The notes beneath the pieces were generated by a model. That model was not told the origin of the DNA. It was given only the letters and a program-made list of their open reading frames with translations, and did no database searches. This document shows, one piece after another, positions 17,998-27,022 of a stretch of DNA of 64,000 bases. Source of the stretch: JANQIO01 sp036351375. GTDB lineage: Bacteria; Pseudomonadota; Gammaproteobacteria; Pseudomonadales; Halieaceae. Position numbers and translations under genes: made by a program. The stretch covers positions 98,089-162,088 of the forward strand of contig JAZBOY010000186.1 of the NCBI GenBank assembly GCA_036351375.1, given 5' to 3'. Position 1 is the first letter of the stretch. The number at the start of each line of letters is the position of its first letter.

Positions 17998-19246
17998 CGC
18001 CAGCGTACGCGCGATTCGTTTGCCCGAGGTGCGCACCAGCCACCCGGGCAACAGCATGGCCAGGAAAGCCATGGAACGCCTGCTGAACAGCCTGCAGATC
18101 GGCTCCATCACCATCCACGAGAACGGCAAGCAACGCAGCTACGGGTCGCCCTGCCGCGCCGATGAGCCCCATGCCGAGGTGCATGTGCACAGCCAGGACG
18201 TGTACCGCAAGGTGCTGATGGCCGGAGCGCTGGGCAGCGGTGAATCATATATGCAGGGCGACTGGTCCTCACCCAACCTGACTGAAGTCATCCGCCTGTT
18301 TACCGCCAACCTGGCCGTGCTGCACTCCATGAACGCCAACGGCTCCTGGCTGCGCCGGGCAGGCCTGGCGATTGCCCACTACCTGAACAGCAACACGCTG
18401 ACCGGCTCGCGCCGCAATATCTCTGCCCACTACGACCTGGGCAACGATTTCTTCGAGCTGTTCCTGGACCGCAGCATGATGTATTCCTCCGCCGTTTACC
18501 CGCGCGCCGAGGCTGACCTCGAAGAAGCCGCGGAGCACAAGCTGGACCTGCTGTGCCGGCAGCTCGAACTGAGCGCCGACGATCACCTGCTGGAAATCGG
18601 CACCGGATGGGGCGGCCTGGCGGTGCATGCGGCCAAGCTTTACGGCTGTCGTGTCACCACGACCACGATTTCCCGCGAGCAGTACGAGCGCGCCTGCCAG
18701 CGCGTGCGCGACGAGGGCCTCGAAGACCGCGTCACTCTGCTACTGAAGGACTACCGCGAGCTGGAAGGCCAGTACGACAAGCTGGTGTCGGTGGAGATGA
18801 TCGAAGCCGTCGGCCACCAGTTCTACAGCAACTATTTCGAGAAATGCTCAAGCCTGCTGAAGCCGAAGGGCCTGATGGCCATCCAGGCCATCACCATGGT
18901 GGACCAGCGCTACGAGCAGGCCCGTGATTCCGTGGACTTCATCAAGCGCTACATCTTCCCCGGCGGCTGCCTGCCCTCGGTAGAGGTGATCAGCAAGCAC
19001 CTGCGGGAAGACACCGATATGCAGATGGTGCACCTGCGCGACATTACCGAGCACTACGCCGACACGCTGCGGGACTGGCGCGTGCGCTTCTTTGATCGCA
19101 TCGAGGATGTGCGGCGCATGGGTTTCGACGAAACCTTTATTCGCATGTGGGAGTTCTACCTGTGCTACTGCGAAGGCGGTTTCCGCGAGCGGGTCATCGG
19201 CACGGTGCAACTGACCTTTGCCAAACCGGGTTACCGCTTTGCCTGA
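17990..19246 (+). CDS. cfa: Cyclopropane-fatty-acyl-phospholipid synthase family methyltransferase
   Basis: The 418-residue protein has the full Cfa layout: an N-terminal lipid-binding domain (SYMQGDWSSPNLTEVIRLF), the link SAHYDLGNDFFELFLD, the SAM-binding motif LEIGTGWGGLAVHAA near residue 198, and the C-terminal segment IRMWEFYLCYCEGGF with its catalytic Cys and Tyr. It methylates unsaturated acyl chains in phospholipids. In ChrR-controlled loci, related enzymes (UfaM type) make methylated or furan fatty acids rather than simple cyclopropanes, so the product is uncertain. The ATG lies within the tail of the DUF1365 gene. Confidence 0.92.
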   Translation: MSDASVRAIRLPEVRTSHPGNSMARKAMERLLNSLQIGSITIHENGKQRSYGSPCRADEPHAEVHVHSQDVYRKVLMAGALGSGESYMQGDWSSPNLTEVIRLFTANLAVLHSMNANGSWLRRAGLAIAHYLNSNTLTGSRRNISAHYDLGNDFFELFLDRSMMYSSAVYPRAEADLEEAAEHKLDLLCRQLELSADDHLLEIGTGWGGLAVHAAKLYGCRVTTTTISREQYERACQRVRDEGLEDRVTLLLKDYRELEGQYDKLVSVEMIEAVGHQFYSNYFEKCSSLLKPKGLMAIQAITMVDQRYEQARDSVDFIKRYIFPGGCLPSVEVISKHLREDTDMQMVHLRDITEHYADTLRDWRVRFFDRIEDVRRMGFDETFIRMWEFYLCYCEGGFRERVIGTVQLTFAKPGYRFA

Positions 19247-19778
19247 AGACACGCTGCTGCAAAAGGCCGGCAACGGCCTGCTGTTCAACCTGAGCTGGCT
19301 GGCCATTGTGACCAGCCAGTCGCTGTTGATCGCGCCGCTGGTGGTGGCAGCACATGTCACCATTCACCAGCTGTGGATCGGCCGCGGCGTGCGTGAACTG
19401 CAGTTTATTGCCGGCTGCGCCCTGTTCGGCCTGTTGCTGGACCAGCTGCTGTTCGCCCTAGGCGTGTTTACCCTGGATGGACAGAAGTCGCTGGCACCCC
19501 TGTGGCTGACCTGCCTGTGGCCGGTGCTGGCTACCACCTTCGACCACGCCTTCGTTTCCCTGCAGCGCCAGCTGACCCTGGCAGGGATTCTCGGCGGCAT
19601 CGGCGGCATCATGAGCTACTACGCCGGCACCTCCATGAGCGCAGTCGAGTTTGCCGACCCGGTCTACGGCCCGGCGATTATCGGCGCCCTGTGGGCAGCA
19701 CTGTTTCCCGCCATGGCGGCAATTGCACACCTGTGGTTTCGGGAGGAGGACAACGGTGGCGAAGCGCATCTGGCTTAG
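19239..19778 (+). CDS. DUF2878 membrane protein
   Basis: This protein of about 179 residues has five to six predicted transmembrane helices (for example LLFNLSWLAIVTSQSLLIAP, ELQFIAGCALFGLLLDQLLF, LTLAGILGGIGGIMSYYAGT). The sequence matches what is called DUF2878, a regular companion of the DUF1365/Cfa genes. There is no ATG near the expected start; TTG codons at 19218 and 19239 are available. The latter overlaps the cfa stop by 8 nt and is preferred, but is not proven. Function unknown; an inner-membrane partner of the lipid-modifying enzymes is plausible. Confidence 0.75.
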   Translation: MPEDTLLQKAGNGLLFNLSWLAIVTSQSLLIAPLVVAAHVTIHQLWIGRGVRELQFIAGCALFGLLLDQLLFALGVFTLDGQKSLAPLWLTCLWPVLATTFDHAFVSLQRQLTLAGILGGIGGIMSYYAGTSMSAVEFADPVYGPAIIGALWAALFPAMAAIAHLWFREEDNGGEAHLA

Positions 19779-20448
19779 GCTGATTTTCCTGTCCGTGCTG
19801 TCGGCGAACGCCGCTGCCAACGCCGAGGCGCCGGCGCTGCCGGAGCCCCAGCCGGATATTGTCGGTGAGGCCACCGACCCGGATACCGGCAATACCATTT
19901 ACCTCGAGCACTATTACTGCAGCGAAGATTCCCTCAAGTGCAGCGTGTTCTACCTGCGGCCCAACCGCGAGGTAATTGCCAGCAAGGAGCTGGACTATGC
20001 TTCCAACCTGAAGGCGCCGGCCCTGACCTTCCGTGATTACCGGCTGGACCGCGAGATTTCTATCCAGGACCCGGACACCAACGCCGTGGTCGATGCGGGC
20101 TTTGACAATTTCGTGCGACTGCAGTGGCAGGACCTGGCCGGCGGTGAGGAAATCAAGTTCCCGTTCCGTCTGGTGGACCGGGAAGACCCCATCAAGATGC
20201 GCGCCAGCAAGACGGAAGGCTGTGAGGACGGCAAGCTGTGCCTGGAGATCGAGCTCGACTCCTGGTTGCTGGGCAACTTTGTCGACCCTATCCAGCTCAC
20301 CTACGAAAAGGGCAGCCAGCGGCTGCTGCGCTTCCAGGGCATCAGCAATCTCAAGAATGACCAGGGCCGCTCCCAGACCGTCGAGATTCGCTATCGCTAC
20401 TTCGACGAGAGCACCGTCCTTCCAGACACCCTGGATCAATCCCGGTAG
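19756..20448 (+). CDS. Exported protein of unknown function, last gene of the lipid operon
   Basis: A GTG at 19756 with GGGAGGAGGA five bases before it gives a 230-residue protein with a signal peptide (VAKRIWLRLIFLSVLSANAA). The start lies 23 nt inside the DUF2878 gene, which indicates translational coupling. The mature part is acidic, predicted beta-rich and has four cysteines (YYCSEDSLKCS and GCEDGKLCLEI), possibly two disulfides. No known family was recognised. It is the least described member of the ChrR-linked operon and would act in the periplasm. Confidence 0.75.
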   Translation: MAKRIWLRLIFLSVLSANAAANAEAPALPEPQPDIVGEATDPDTGNTIYLEHYYCSEDSLKCSVFYLRPNREVIASKELDYASNLKAPALTFRDYRLDREISIQDPDTNAVVDAGFDNFVRLQWQDLAGGEEIKFPFRLVDREDPIKMRASKTEGCEDGKLCLEIELDSWLLGNFVDPIQLTYEKGSQRLLRFQGISNLKNDQGRSQTVEIRYRYFDESTVLPDTLDQSR

Positions 20449-20459
20449 GTAAGACCTAC

Positions 20460-22748
20460 TTAGCGATCTTCACAATACTCCCACTGTTCCGGCAGCAGCT
20501 GTCGGTACTCCGGATCGCCATAGCGCGGGTCGATTAGCAGGGCGCTGCCGCGATCCGTTTCAGTGCGAATCACCCGCCCCAACGCCTGGCTCACTCGCTG
20601 CATGCCAGGGTAGAGGTAGGCATAGCGAAAGCCCTGCCCTCGCAGCTCCCGGTACTTGTCGTCGTAATAGCCGCGCAACACTTCCCGTTCCCTGTTGAAC
20701 TGCGGCAGGCCGGTACCGACGATGACCACGCTGGCTAACGCGTCTCCGGGCAGGTCGATCCCTTCCCCGAAGACGCCGCCGAGAATGCAGAAGGCCGCCA
20801 CATTGCGTTCCCCTCGTAATGTGTCGAGCAGTGCATTGCGCTCTTCATCGCGCCAGCGCCGTTCCTGCACCAGGAGCTGGCGACCGGTGGGTGGCAACTG
20901 CGCCACGACTTCTTCCATGTAGCGGTAGGCACTGAAATAGACGATGCAGTTGCCCGGGTTGTCGGCCAGCCAGCCGGCAATGGCCTCCGCCACAGCCGGC
21001 AGGGTCGCTTCCCGTGCGCGGTAGCGGGTGTCGAGCCCGGTGTTGAGCACGACGCGGAACTGCCCGGCCGCAAAAGGCGAGGGCAGCGATTGGTAGACTG
21101 CCGCCTCCCCCAGCCCCATTTCTTCCAGCATCCAGCGCGGTGGCGAGAGGGTGGCGGAAAACGCTGCGACCGCCTCCGGCTGCCGTTGCCGAACGTCCAA
21201 TAGCCGCGCCGCATCCAGGCAGCGCAGTTTCACCACCAGTCCCTGGGCGGCATCAGAGCGAGTCATTTCAAAGCGAAAGTCCTTGTCGAACACCTCCAGC
21301 ACGCGCTGGAATTGCAGGCAGGCGAAGTAGAAATCCAGCAGCCGCGGGCGCGACTGCAGGAACAGCGGCTGCGCCGCCAGCTGCTCGCCCACCGCACCCA
21401 CAAACCGCTGTAACGCGCCAAGCAGTGCTTCGGGAGGTTGCTCGCGGCAGTCGTAGTCGGCCTCCAGCCAATCCTCCTTGTCGAGCGACAGCAGCGCTCG
21501 GTTGCAGGCATCCAAAGCCTTGCGCACTGCACCCGCGGCTTCCCGGCGGGCCGCGATCAGCTCGCCCTTGTCGAGGCTGGCGGAGTACATGTCGCGGGCC
21601 CGCTCCGGCAGGTTGTGGGCCTCGTCCAGCAGCAGGCTCCAGCGCAGGCCCTGTTGCGCATAGGTGGCCGCAAGCCCTGCCTGGAAGCTGTAAACGTAGT
21701 GCATGTCGGCAACGCACAGGTCCACCCAGGGGATGAGGTCCATGGCGAGCTGGTAGGGACAGACCTCGTGCTCGCGGGCAATGCCTTCTATAGCTGCCCG
21801 GTCCAGGTCTGCGACCTCTACCGCCGCCGCCATCGCCTTTGGCAGGCGGTCGTAGTACCCGGCCGCATAGGGGCAATCCTCCGCGTGGCAGGCCTTGCCC
21901 GGCGAGAAACAGATGCTGTCACGAGCACTGAGGCTGAGACGCCGCAGGGCCATGCCGCGCGTTTCAAAATCCCGCAGGGTGTGTTCGGCCGCACGACGGC
22001 CCACCGTACGCGCTGTGACAAACGCCACCCGTTCGTGGCGCCCGGTGACCAGCGCCTTCAGCGCCGGGTACAGTACGGCGGCAGTCTTGCCGGTGCCGGT
22101 GGGCGCTTCCAGCAGGGCCTGGCCGGATTGCGCAATGCACTTGTAAACCGTTTCCGCCATGGTGCGCTGGCCACTGCGAAATTCGCCGTAGGGAAAGTCC
22201 AGCTTCGACAGGCTGGCATCGCGGCGCTGGCGCCAGGCGTGTTCCTGCTGCAGCCACGCGGCCATGCGCGCCAGGCTGTCCTCTAGAAACGCCTGCAGCC
22301 AGTCGCGGGTGACCGCTTCAGTGCGCTGCCATTCCTCGCCGCTGTCCACGTGGTAGTAGGTGAGCTGCAGCGTGACCTCACGCCGCTCCGGTTCCGACCG
22401 GCACAGCAAGCCGCCGTATAGGGCGAGCTGGGCCCAGTGCAGGGCTTCTACCGCCGGGGGAATGGCGCTGCGATCGACGCGGCAGGTCTTGATCTCCTCG
22501 AGCAACCCGGCGCCGGCGTCGTAGCCGTCGGCACGGCCCGCCAGCCGCAGTTCGAAGTCCGGGTAACTGACCCGCGTCTCAAGCCCATACTCGGCCTGGT
22601 AGGAGGCGCCGCGGCGGCCCTGCACCAGCTGGTGGCCGGCGATACCCTGCTCGGCGCTCGGTGACGGTGTAAAGCGATAGTCGATATCGCCGCTGCGGTG
22701 GCAGAAGGCGGCAAGTTCGCGCACCGGCAAACGGATTTCCGGTTTCAC
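20460..22748 (-). CDS. Fe-S helicase with N-terminal PD-(D/E)XK nuclease-like domain
   Basis: The 762-residue protein is a superfamily 2 helicase of the DinG/XPD type: Walker A is LEAPTGTGKTAAVLYPA (about residue 205), the DEAH box is LLLDEAHNLPERARDMYS, and four cysteines between them (ICFSPGKACHAEDCPYA and HEVCPYQ) fit an Fe-S cluster. Motif VI is SQALGRVIRTETDRG. The N-terminus has LAGRADGYDAGAGLLEEIKT, the pattern of a Cas4/RecB-like nuclease. The frame is open upstream to 22913, but a GTG at 22748 overlapping the VRR-NUC stop (GTGA) with AGGA upstream is the start. Likely a DNA repair helicase-nuclease working with the upstream nuclease. Confidence 0.88.
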   Translation of the reverse strand: MKPEIRLPVRELAAFCHRSGDIDYRFTPSPSAEQGIAGHQLVQGRRGASYQAEYGLETRVSYPDFELRLAGRADGYDAGAGLLEEIKTCRVDRSAIPPAVEALHWAQLALYGGLLCRSEPERREVTLQLTYYHVDSGEEWQRTEAVTRDWLQAFLEDSLARMAAWLQQEHAWRQRRDASLSKLDFPYGEFRSGQRTMAETVYKCIAQSGQALLEAPTGTGKTAAVLYPALKALVTGRHERVAFVTARTVGRRAAEHTLRDFETRGMALRRLSLSARDSICFSPGKACHAEDCPYAAGYYDRLPKAMAAAVEVADLDRAAIEGIAREHEVCPYQLAMDLIPWVDLCVADMHYVYSFQAGLAATYAQQGLRWSLLLDEAHNLPERARDMYSASLDKGELIAARREAAGAVRKALDACNRALLSLDKEDWLEADYDCREQPPEALLGALQRFVGAVGEQLAAQPLFLQSRPRLLDFYFACLQFQRVLEVFDKDFRFEMTRSDAAQGLVVKLRCLDAARLLDVRQRQPEAVAAFSATLSPPRWMLEEMGLGEAAVYQSLPSPFAAGQFRVVLNTGLDTRYRAREATLPAVAEAIAGWLADNPGNCIVYFSAYRYMEEVVAQLPPTGRQLLVQERRWRDEERNALLDTLRGERNVAAFCILGGVFGEGIDLPGDALASVVIVGTGLPQFNREREVLRGYYDDKYRELRGQGFRYAYLYPGMQRVSQALGRVIRTETDRGSALLIDPRYGDPEYRQLLPEQWEYCEDR

Positions 22749-24427
22749 CCTAGCGGTTCCTGCCAACTGACCCAGGCCACCCGGGCGGGAATACCGCGAG
22801 CCTGGAAAAAGCGTAGCCAGCGGCGCTGGTGCAACTGCAGGGCATCCCCGGGCCCCTTGACTTCTATGAGGCAGTAACCCCGCTCCTCGTCCAGCGCCAG
22901 CAGGTCGGGGCAACCGTTACGGTTGGCCTCGGGATCGAACAGCAGCCGCCGCCAGATGGCGAGCCAGTGCTCCCGGGGAATAATGGCCAGGGCGGCGGCC
23001 AGCAGATCCCGGTTGAGTCCTCGCCAGCCCACCCACGTATTGCTGACACCCTCGTGACGGTCGTAGTTGGCCAACAGCAGCGCCTTGATATCCCCGCCCT
23101 CCAGTTCCGCGAGGCGCTGGTCCACGCTCTCGCGGCGGGCGGCATGGAAGCCACGACTGAACATGTCCAGGGGTGCCGACTGGAAAGGATGTACAAAGGC
23201 GCCAGGCACCGGGGTGAACATCTGGTCCCAGAACGCCAGGCCGAAACTGGCGTTGATCACCAGGTTCTCAACGTAATGCACCGCCTCCCAGTGCTGGCTG
23301 TAGTGTCGGGCGGCGGCGAGCTCCACCGGCAACTCGTGGGGCAAAACCAGGTGATCATTGGTAAAGGCGTCCCGCGGCCTGGCGGGGACCTTGTCGCCCA
23401 GCTTGCGCTTGAGGGCCGGCACCTGGCGAGCGGCGAAGTCCACTTCGTCTTCGCTCCAGGGCGTCGACTGGATGGCTTCGCACAGTGCCAGCGCCTGTCG
23501 GTAGTCGCCCCGGGCAGACAGGAGTCGCACCCGCCGTTCACGGGCGGGGGTCTGCTGGCTGTCACGGTAGAGGGCCTCTGCATCGGCAATCGCATCCATG
23601 CGTTCCAGCTGGCGGGCCACGCGGTTGCGCAGCCGATCCCGCAGTCCTGCCGCCACCGGCCCCGCACTGCCTGCTTGCAGGTGGCGGGCCACGGCCAACA
23701 CGGTGCCCAGGTCCTGCTCGCTGACCGCCTGCTTGTAGCTGGCCTTGACCGCATCCAGTGCCAGCACCTCGTCGATTTCCTCACGGGTGTCGAAAAGGCG
23801 GTCTCGCCTGCTGAGCGGGTAAGGGTGATAGCGCGTGAGGCCGAGGTCAGTAATCACGAACTCGGTCAGCTCCTGCCAGGTGTTGCCGAAGAACAGCAGG
23901 CGCAGCAAGGCCACCTGCTCTGCAAATGCCGGCCCCACCAGCCAGTGGTCAGGCTCGCGCCATGCACGCCAGCGCGCCAGCCATTCTACTTCGGTAAGCT
24001 GCGCATTGATGGCCGCCACCAGCTCGGGCTTGCGCACCGAGGCCGATGGCAGCAGGTCTCCGTAGATGGCCAACAGTTCCGGCTTTCTCAGCAAGGCCTG
24101 CAGCACATCAATGGGTGGCGTCTCCTCGCGCACCAGCAGGCCCAGTTCCTGACCCTGTTCGAGGGCGGCGGGCAGGTCGGCAATCTCTCCATAGTTCAGC
24201 TGCTCACGGCGAAACAGCGGCCCGCGGCGAGACACTAGCCGCACATACAGGCCACGTACATCCCGGGGAGCGGCGGCAAAGCCGTCGAGAAACGCGCGCT
24301 CAGCGGGACTGAGCAAGTCGCCGTACTGATCCTCCACCGTGTCACACAGGCGCTGGAAGTTGTCGAGGTAGTAATAGGCCGAGAGCGGCGCCGGATCGCG
24401 CGGGGTGGCTCCGGCTTCTGCGTTCAC
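22745..24427 (-). CDS. VRR-NUC domain nuclease (FAN1-like)
   Basis: The protein of 560 residues ends in a virus-type replication-repair nuclease domain: GCPDLLALDEERGYCLIEVKGPGDALQLHQ carries the catalytic PD...EVK residues in two blocks, as in FAN1. The N-terminal and middle parts (LDNFQRLCDTVEDQYGDLL; FVHPFQSAPLDMF) also match bacterial FAN1-like proteins, which act structure-specifically on flap and crosslink-type DNA lesions. The GTG at 24427 overlaps the upstream transporter stop by 4 nt and the downstream helicase start overlaps its own stop in the same way, so it sits in the middle of a tightly coupled operon. Confidence 0.9.
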   Translation of the reverse strand: MNAEAGATPRDPAPLSAYYYLDNFQRLCDTVEDQYGDLLSPAERAFLDGFAAAPRDVRGLYVRLVSRRGPLFRREQLNYGEIADLPAALEQGQELGLLVREETPPIDVLQALLRKPELLAIYGDLLPSASVRKPELVAAINAQLTEVEWLARWRAWREPDHWLVGPAFAEQVALLRLLFFGNTWQELTEFVITDLGLTRYHPYPLSRRDRLFDTREEIDEVLALDAVKASYKQAVSEQDLGTVLAVARHLQAGSAGPVAAGLRDRLRNRVARQLERMDAIADAEALYRDSQQTPARERRVRLLSARGDYRQALALCEAIQSTPWSEDEVDFAARQVPALKRKLGDKVPARPRDAFTNDHLVLPHELPVELAAARHYSQHWEAVHYVENLVINASFGLAFWDQMFTPVPGAFVHPFQSAPLDMFSRGFHAARRESVDQRLAELEGGDIKALLLANYDRHEGVSNTWVGWRGLNRDLLAAALAIIPREHWLAIWRRLLFDPEANRNGCPDLLALDEERGYCLIEVKGPGDALQLHQRRWLRFFQARGIPARVAWVSWQEPLG

Positions 24428-25311
24428 TGGGCAGCCGGCCTCTGCATTTGCTGGAACAGCGCCGCCGGCACGATCAGGCACAACCCCACCAGGGTGGCCG
24501 GATGGATGGCTTCGCCGAGAATCAGCTGGATAAAGACCAGTGACAGGAACGGCGCCAGGAAGATCAGGTTACCCACCAGCGCCACCCGAGTGGCGGTGCG
24601 CAGCGCAGTGGACCAGAGCAGGAAGGTCACGCCCATCTCGAAGAGGCCCACATAGGCGGCTGCGCCGACACCCGGCCAGCCCGGCCAGCGCAGCTCCGAG
24701 AACACCAGGCACAACACTCCCGTCATCGGTATCGCCAACAGGAAGTTGAGGCACAGGGCGACAGTACCGTCGCGCGGGTTGCGGGCGCTGAAGATCCAGT
24801 AGAACGCCCACAGCAAGGTGCTGAACAGTGCCAGCCCTACACCGGGCAGGCTGTCGAACTCAAGCCCCAGCAGGTCGCCGCGGGTGGCGATCACCAGCAC
24901 ACCGAAGTAGCCGCCCGCCGCCGCTACCGCATCGCGGCCCTTCAGGGGCTGACCCAGCAGGGGGATGGCCAGCAGCGACAGGGTAATGGCCCAGGTGTAA
25001 TTGATGGCCTGGGCCTGCTGCGCCGGCAGCAGGTCGTAGGCGCTGAGCAGCACCACGTAATAAAGACAGGGGTTGAGGGCCGCCATGCCGAGGTAATAGG
25101 AAGGATAGCTGCGCAGTTCTCCACCCAGCTTGCCGAGCTGGCCGCGCAGGCTGACGGCAGACAACAGCACGGTTGCTGAAAACAGGCTGGCGAAAAACAG
25201 CAGCTGGAAAACGTCCAGGTAGCGCAGTGCCACCTTGAAGGCAGTCGCTACCGTAGACCAGAAAAACACTGCCGCCAGGCCCAGCAGTAATGCACGCCGG
25301 TCGGGATGCAC
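24424..25311 (-). CDS. EamA/DMT-family transporter
   Basis: About 295 residues with ten predicted transmembrane helices in two EamA repeats (ALLLGLAAVFFWSTVATAFKV; YYLGMAALNPCLYYVVLL; QAINYTWAITLSLLAIPLL; GVTFLLWSTALRTATRVALV). EamA proteins are drug/metabolite exporters of varied substrates. The frame is open to 25620, but the extra N-terminal part is unlike the family. The GTG at 25311 (VHPDRRALLLGL), with GGAG 11 nt upstream, gives the standard length; ATG at 25380 is the alternative. It heads the operon with the nuclease and helicase genes, an odd pairing with no clear functional link. Confidence 0.8.
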   Translation of the reverse strand: MHPDRRALLLGLAAVFFWSTVATAFKVALRYLDVFQLLFFASLFSATVLLSAVSLRGQLGKLGGELRSYPSYYLGMAALNPCLYYVVLLSAYDLLPAQQAQAINYTWAITLSLLAIPLLGQPLKGRDAVAAAGGYFGVLVIATRGDLLGLEFDSLPGVGLALFSTLLWAFYWIFSARNPRDGTVALCLNFLLAIPMTGVLCLVFSELRWPGWPGVGAAAYVGLFEMGVTFLLWSTALRTATRVALVGNLIFLAPFLSLVFIQLILGEAIHPATLVGLCLIVPAALFQQMQRPAAQ

Positions 25312-25552
25312 GTCGGATTCAGCTCCGGTGCGGTTCGGACACCGCTGAAGAGGAACAGTGAGCGACCTGCCCAAGGCCATTCCCGGCAGCGGAAAACTCG
25401 CAACGGGCAGGTACGAAATCGAAGCTGGAGATCGGGCGTAGCATGACAAACAAGGGCAGCGTTGAGCCGCTTCAGTGTACTCCAAGGCCAGGGGCTGTAC
25501 CATTGCGCAAAAGTCAGGCAAGCTATTTTCGCGTTTCCTGGACGACTGATTT

Positions 25553-27022
25553 TTGAATTCCGCCATAAAACCCCTTACCCCCGGCCTCGCGCTCGCCCCT
25601 GTGGCACTGGTCATGTTCATGCTTGGCCTGTCGGTGTACCTGTACGGGCCCGACTCTTCCTACGGCGCCAACCAGATTGCCCTGCTGCTGGGCGCTGGTG
25701 CCGTGGGTATTGTCGGGGTGCGCCTGGGCTACCGCTGGCGCGAGATTGAAGAGGGCCTGGTAGACGGCATCGCCATGTGCCTGGTGCCGATGCTGATACT
25801 GATGTCGGTGGGTATGCTGATCGGCGCGCTGATTATCAGCGGCACGATCCCGGCCCTGATTTTCTATGGCGTTCAGATCCTCTCCCCCGATATTTTCTAC
25901 GCCGCCAGCGCCATCATTTGTGCCGTGCTGGCTGTCAGCATAGGCTCTTCCTGGACGGTAGCAGGCACCGTGGGCATTGCCCTGATGGCAATAGCGGCGA
26001 GCTTCAACCTGTCACCGGCCGTGACCGCCGGCGCTATCGTGTCCGGCGCTTACTTTGGTGACAAGATGTCACCCCTCAGCGACACCACCAATCTTGCGGC
26101 GGCCACTGCGGGCGTCGACCTGTTTGAGCATATCCTTCACATGCTGTGGACGACGGTCCCCAGCTTCATCATCGCCATCATCGTTTTCATTTTCTTAAGT
26201 GGTGGCGAGGCGGCCGAGCCTGAACAGATCGCCGAGCTGCGCCAGAGTATTGCCGACCAGTTCACCGTGGGTGTGCACCTGTTGCTGCCCCTGCTGTTGA
26301 TGCTGTTCCTGGTATGGAGACGGGTGCCGGCACTGCCGGCAATCCTGACGACCTCGGTTGCCGCGGTGCTGTTCGCCCTGGTATTCCAGGCGGATGCAGT
26401 GCTGCAGCTGGCCGGCACCAGCGAGCGGCTGGGAGAAGGCGTGCTGATGGTGAAAGGCGTCTGGACAAGCCTGTTCAGCGGCTACGTGTCAGACAGTGGC
26501 AACCTGTTCATGGACAAACTGTTGTCCAAAGGCGGCATGCTCAGCATGCTCAATACCATCTCCCTTATCATCAGCGCCATGGCGTTCGGGGGTACCCTGC
26601 AAAAGGTGGGCATTCTGCAGTACATGGTCGATGGCGCCCTGAAACGGGCACACACCAATGGCGGCCTGGTAGCGACCACGGTAGCCACCTGCACCGCGAC
26701 CAACCTCGCAGCTGCCGACCAGTTTATTGCGATCACCCTGCCCGGCGGTATGTATCGCGATGAATTCGAGCGGCGCGGCCTTTCAAGGCTGAACCTGTCA
26801 CGCACCCTGGAAGACTCAGCCACACTGACCTCAGCGCTGATTCCCTGGAACACCTGCGGCGCCTATATGGCCGCCACCCTGGGCATCGCCACGCTCAGCT
26901 ATGCTCCGTTCGCAATCTTCAACTACGTCTGCCCGGTTGTCGCCATCCTTTATGGCTACTGGCAGGTTGGCCAGAAGCCCCTGGAAACCCTGAAGGGCGA
27001 ACCGGAAGCCGCCACCGGCTGA
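25553..27022 (+). CDS. nhaC: Na+/H+ antiporter NhaC family
   Basis: The 489-residue integral membrane protein has about eleven helices and the NhaC signatures GAYFGDKMSPLSDTTNLA and TCTATNLAAADQF, followed by LIPWNTCGAYMAATLG. It should exchange Na+ for H+, which suits a marine organism. An in-frame stop at 25547 leaves a TTG at 25553 as the earliest possible start, giving a normal N-terminus; the ribosome site is poor. The stop TGA overlaps the ATG of the thioesterase gene by one base, so the two are coupled. Confidence 0.88.
   Translation: MNSAIKPLTPGLALAPVALVMFMLGLSVYLYGPDSSYGANQIALLLGAGAVGIVGVRLGYRWREIEEGLVDGIAMCLVPMLILMSVGMLIGALIISGTIPALIFYGVQILSPDIFYAASAIICAVLAVSIGSSWTVAGTVGIALMAIAASFNLSPAVTAGAIVSGAYFGDKMSPLSDTTNLAAATAGVDLFEHILHMLWTTVPSFIIAIIVFIFLSGGEAAEPEQIAELRQSIADQFTVGVHLLLPLLLMLFLVWRRVPALPAILTTSVAAVLFALVFQADAVLQLAGTSERLGEGVLMVKGVWTSLFSGYVSDSGNLFMDKLLSKGGMLSMLNTISLIISAMAFGGTLQKVGILQYMVDGALKRAHTNGGLVATTVATCTATNLAAADQFIAITLPGGMYRDEFERRGLSRLNLSRTLEDSATLTSALIPWNTCGAYMAATLGIATLSYAPFAIFNYVCPVVAILYGYWQVGQKPLETLKGEPEAATG

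Noticed and set aside
19651..19755. An upstream ATG for the exported protein at 19756
   Set aside because: The extension would overlap the DUF2878 gene by 128 nt and would bury the signal peptide; the GTG with GGGAGGAGGA is far better.
22829..24238. A 469-codon open frame on the plus strand antisense to the VRR-NUC gene
   Set aside because: It mirrors the strong codon bias of the GC-rich gene on the other strand, has no ribosome site or recognisable domain, and the minus-strand gene has clear FAN1 motifs.
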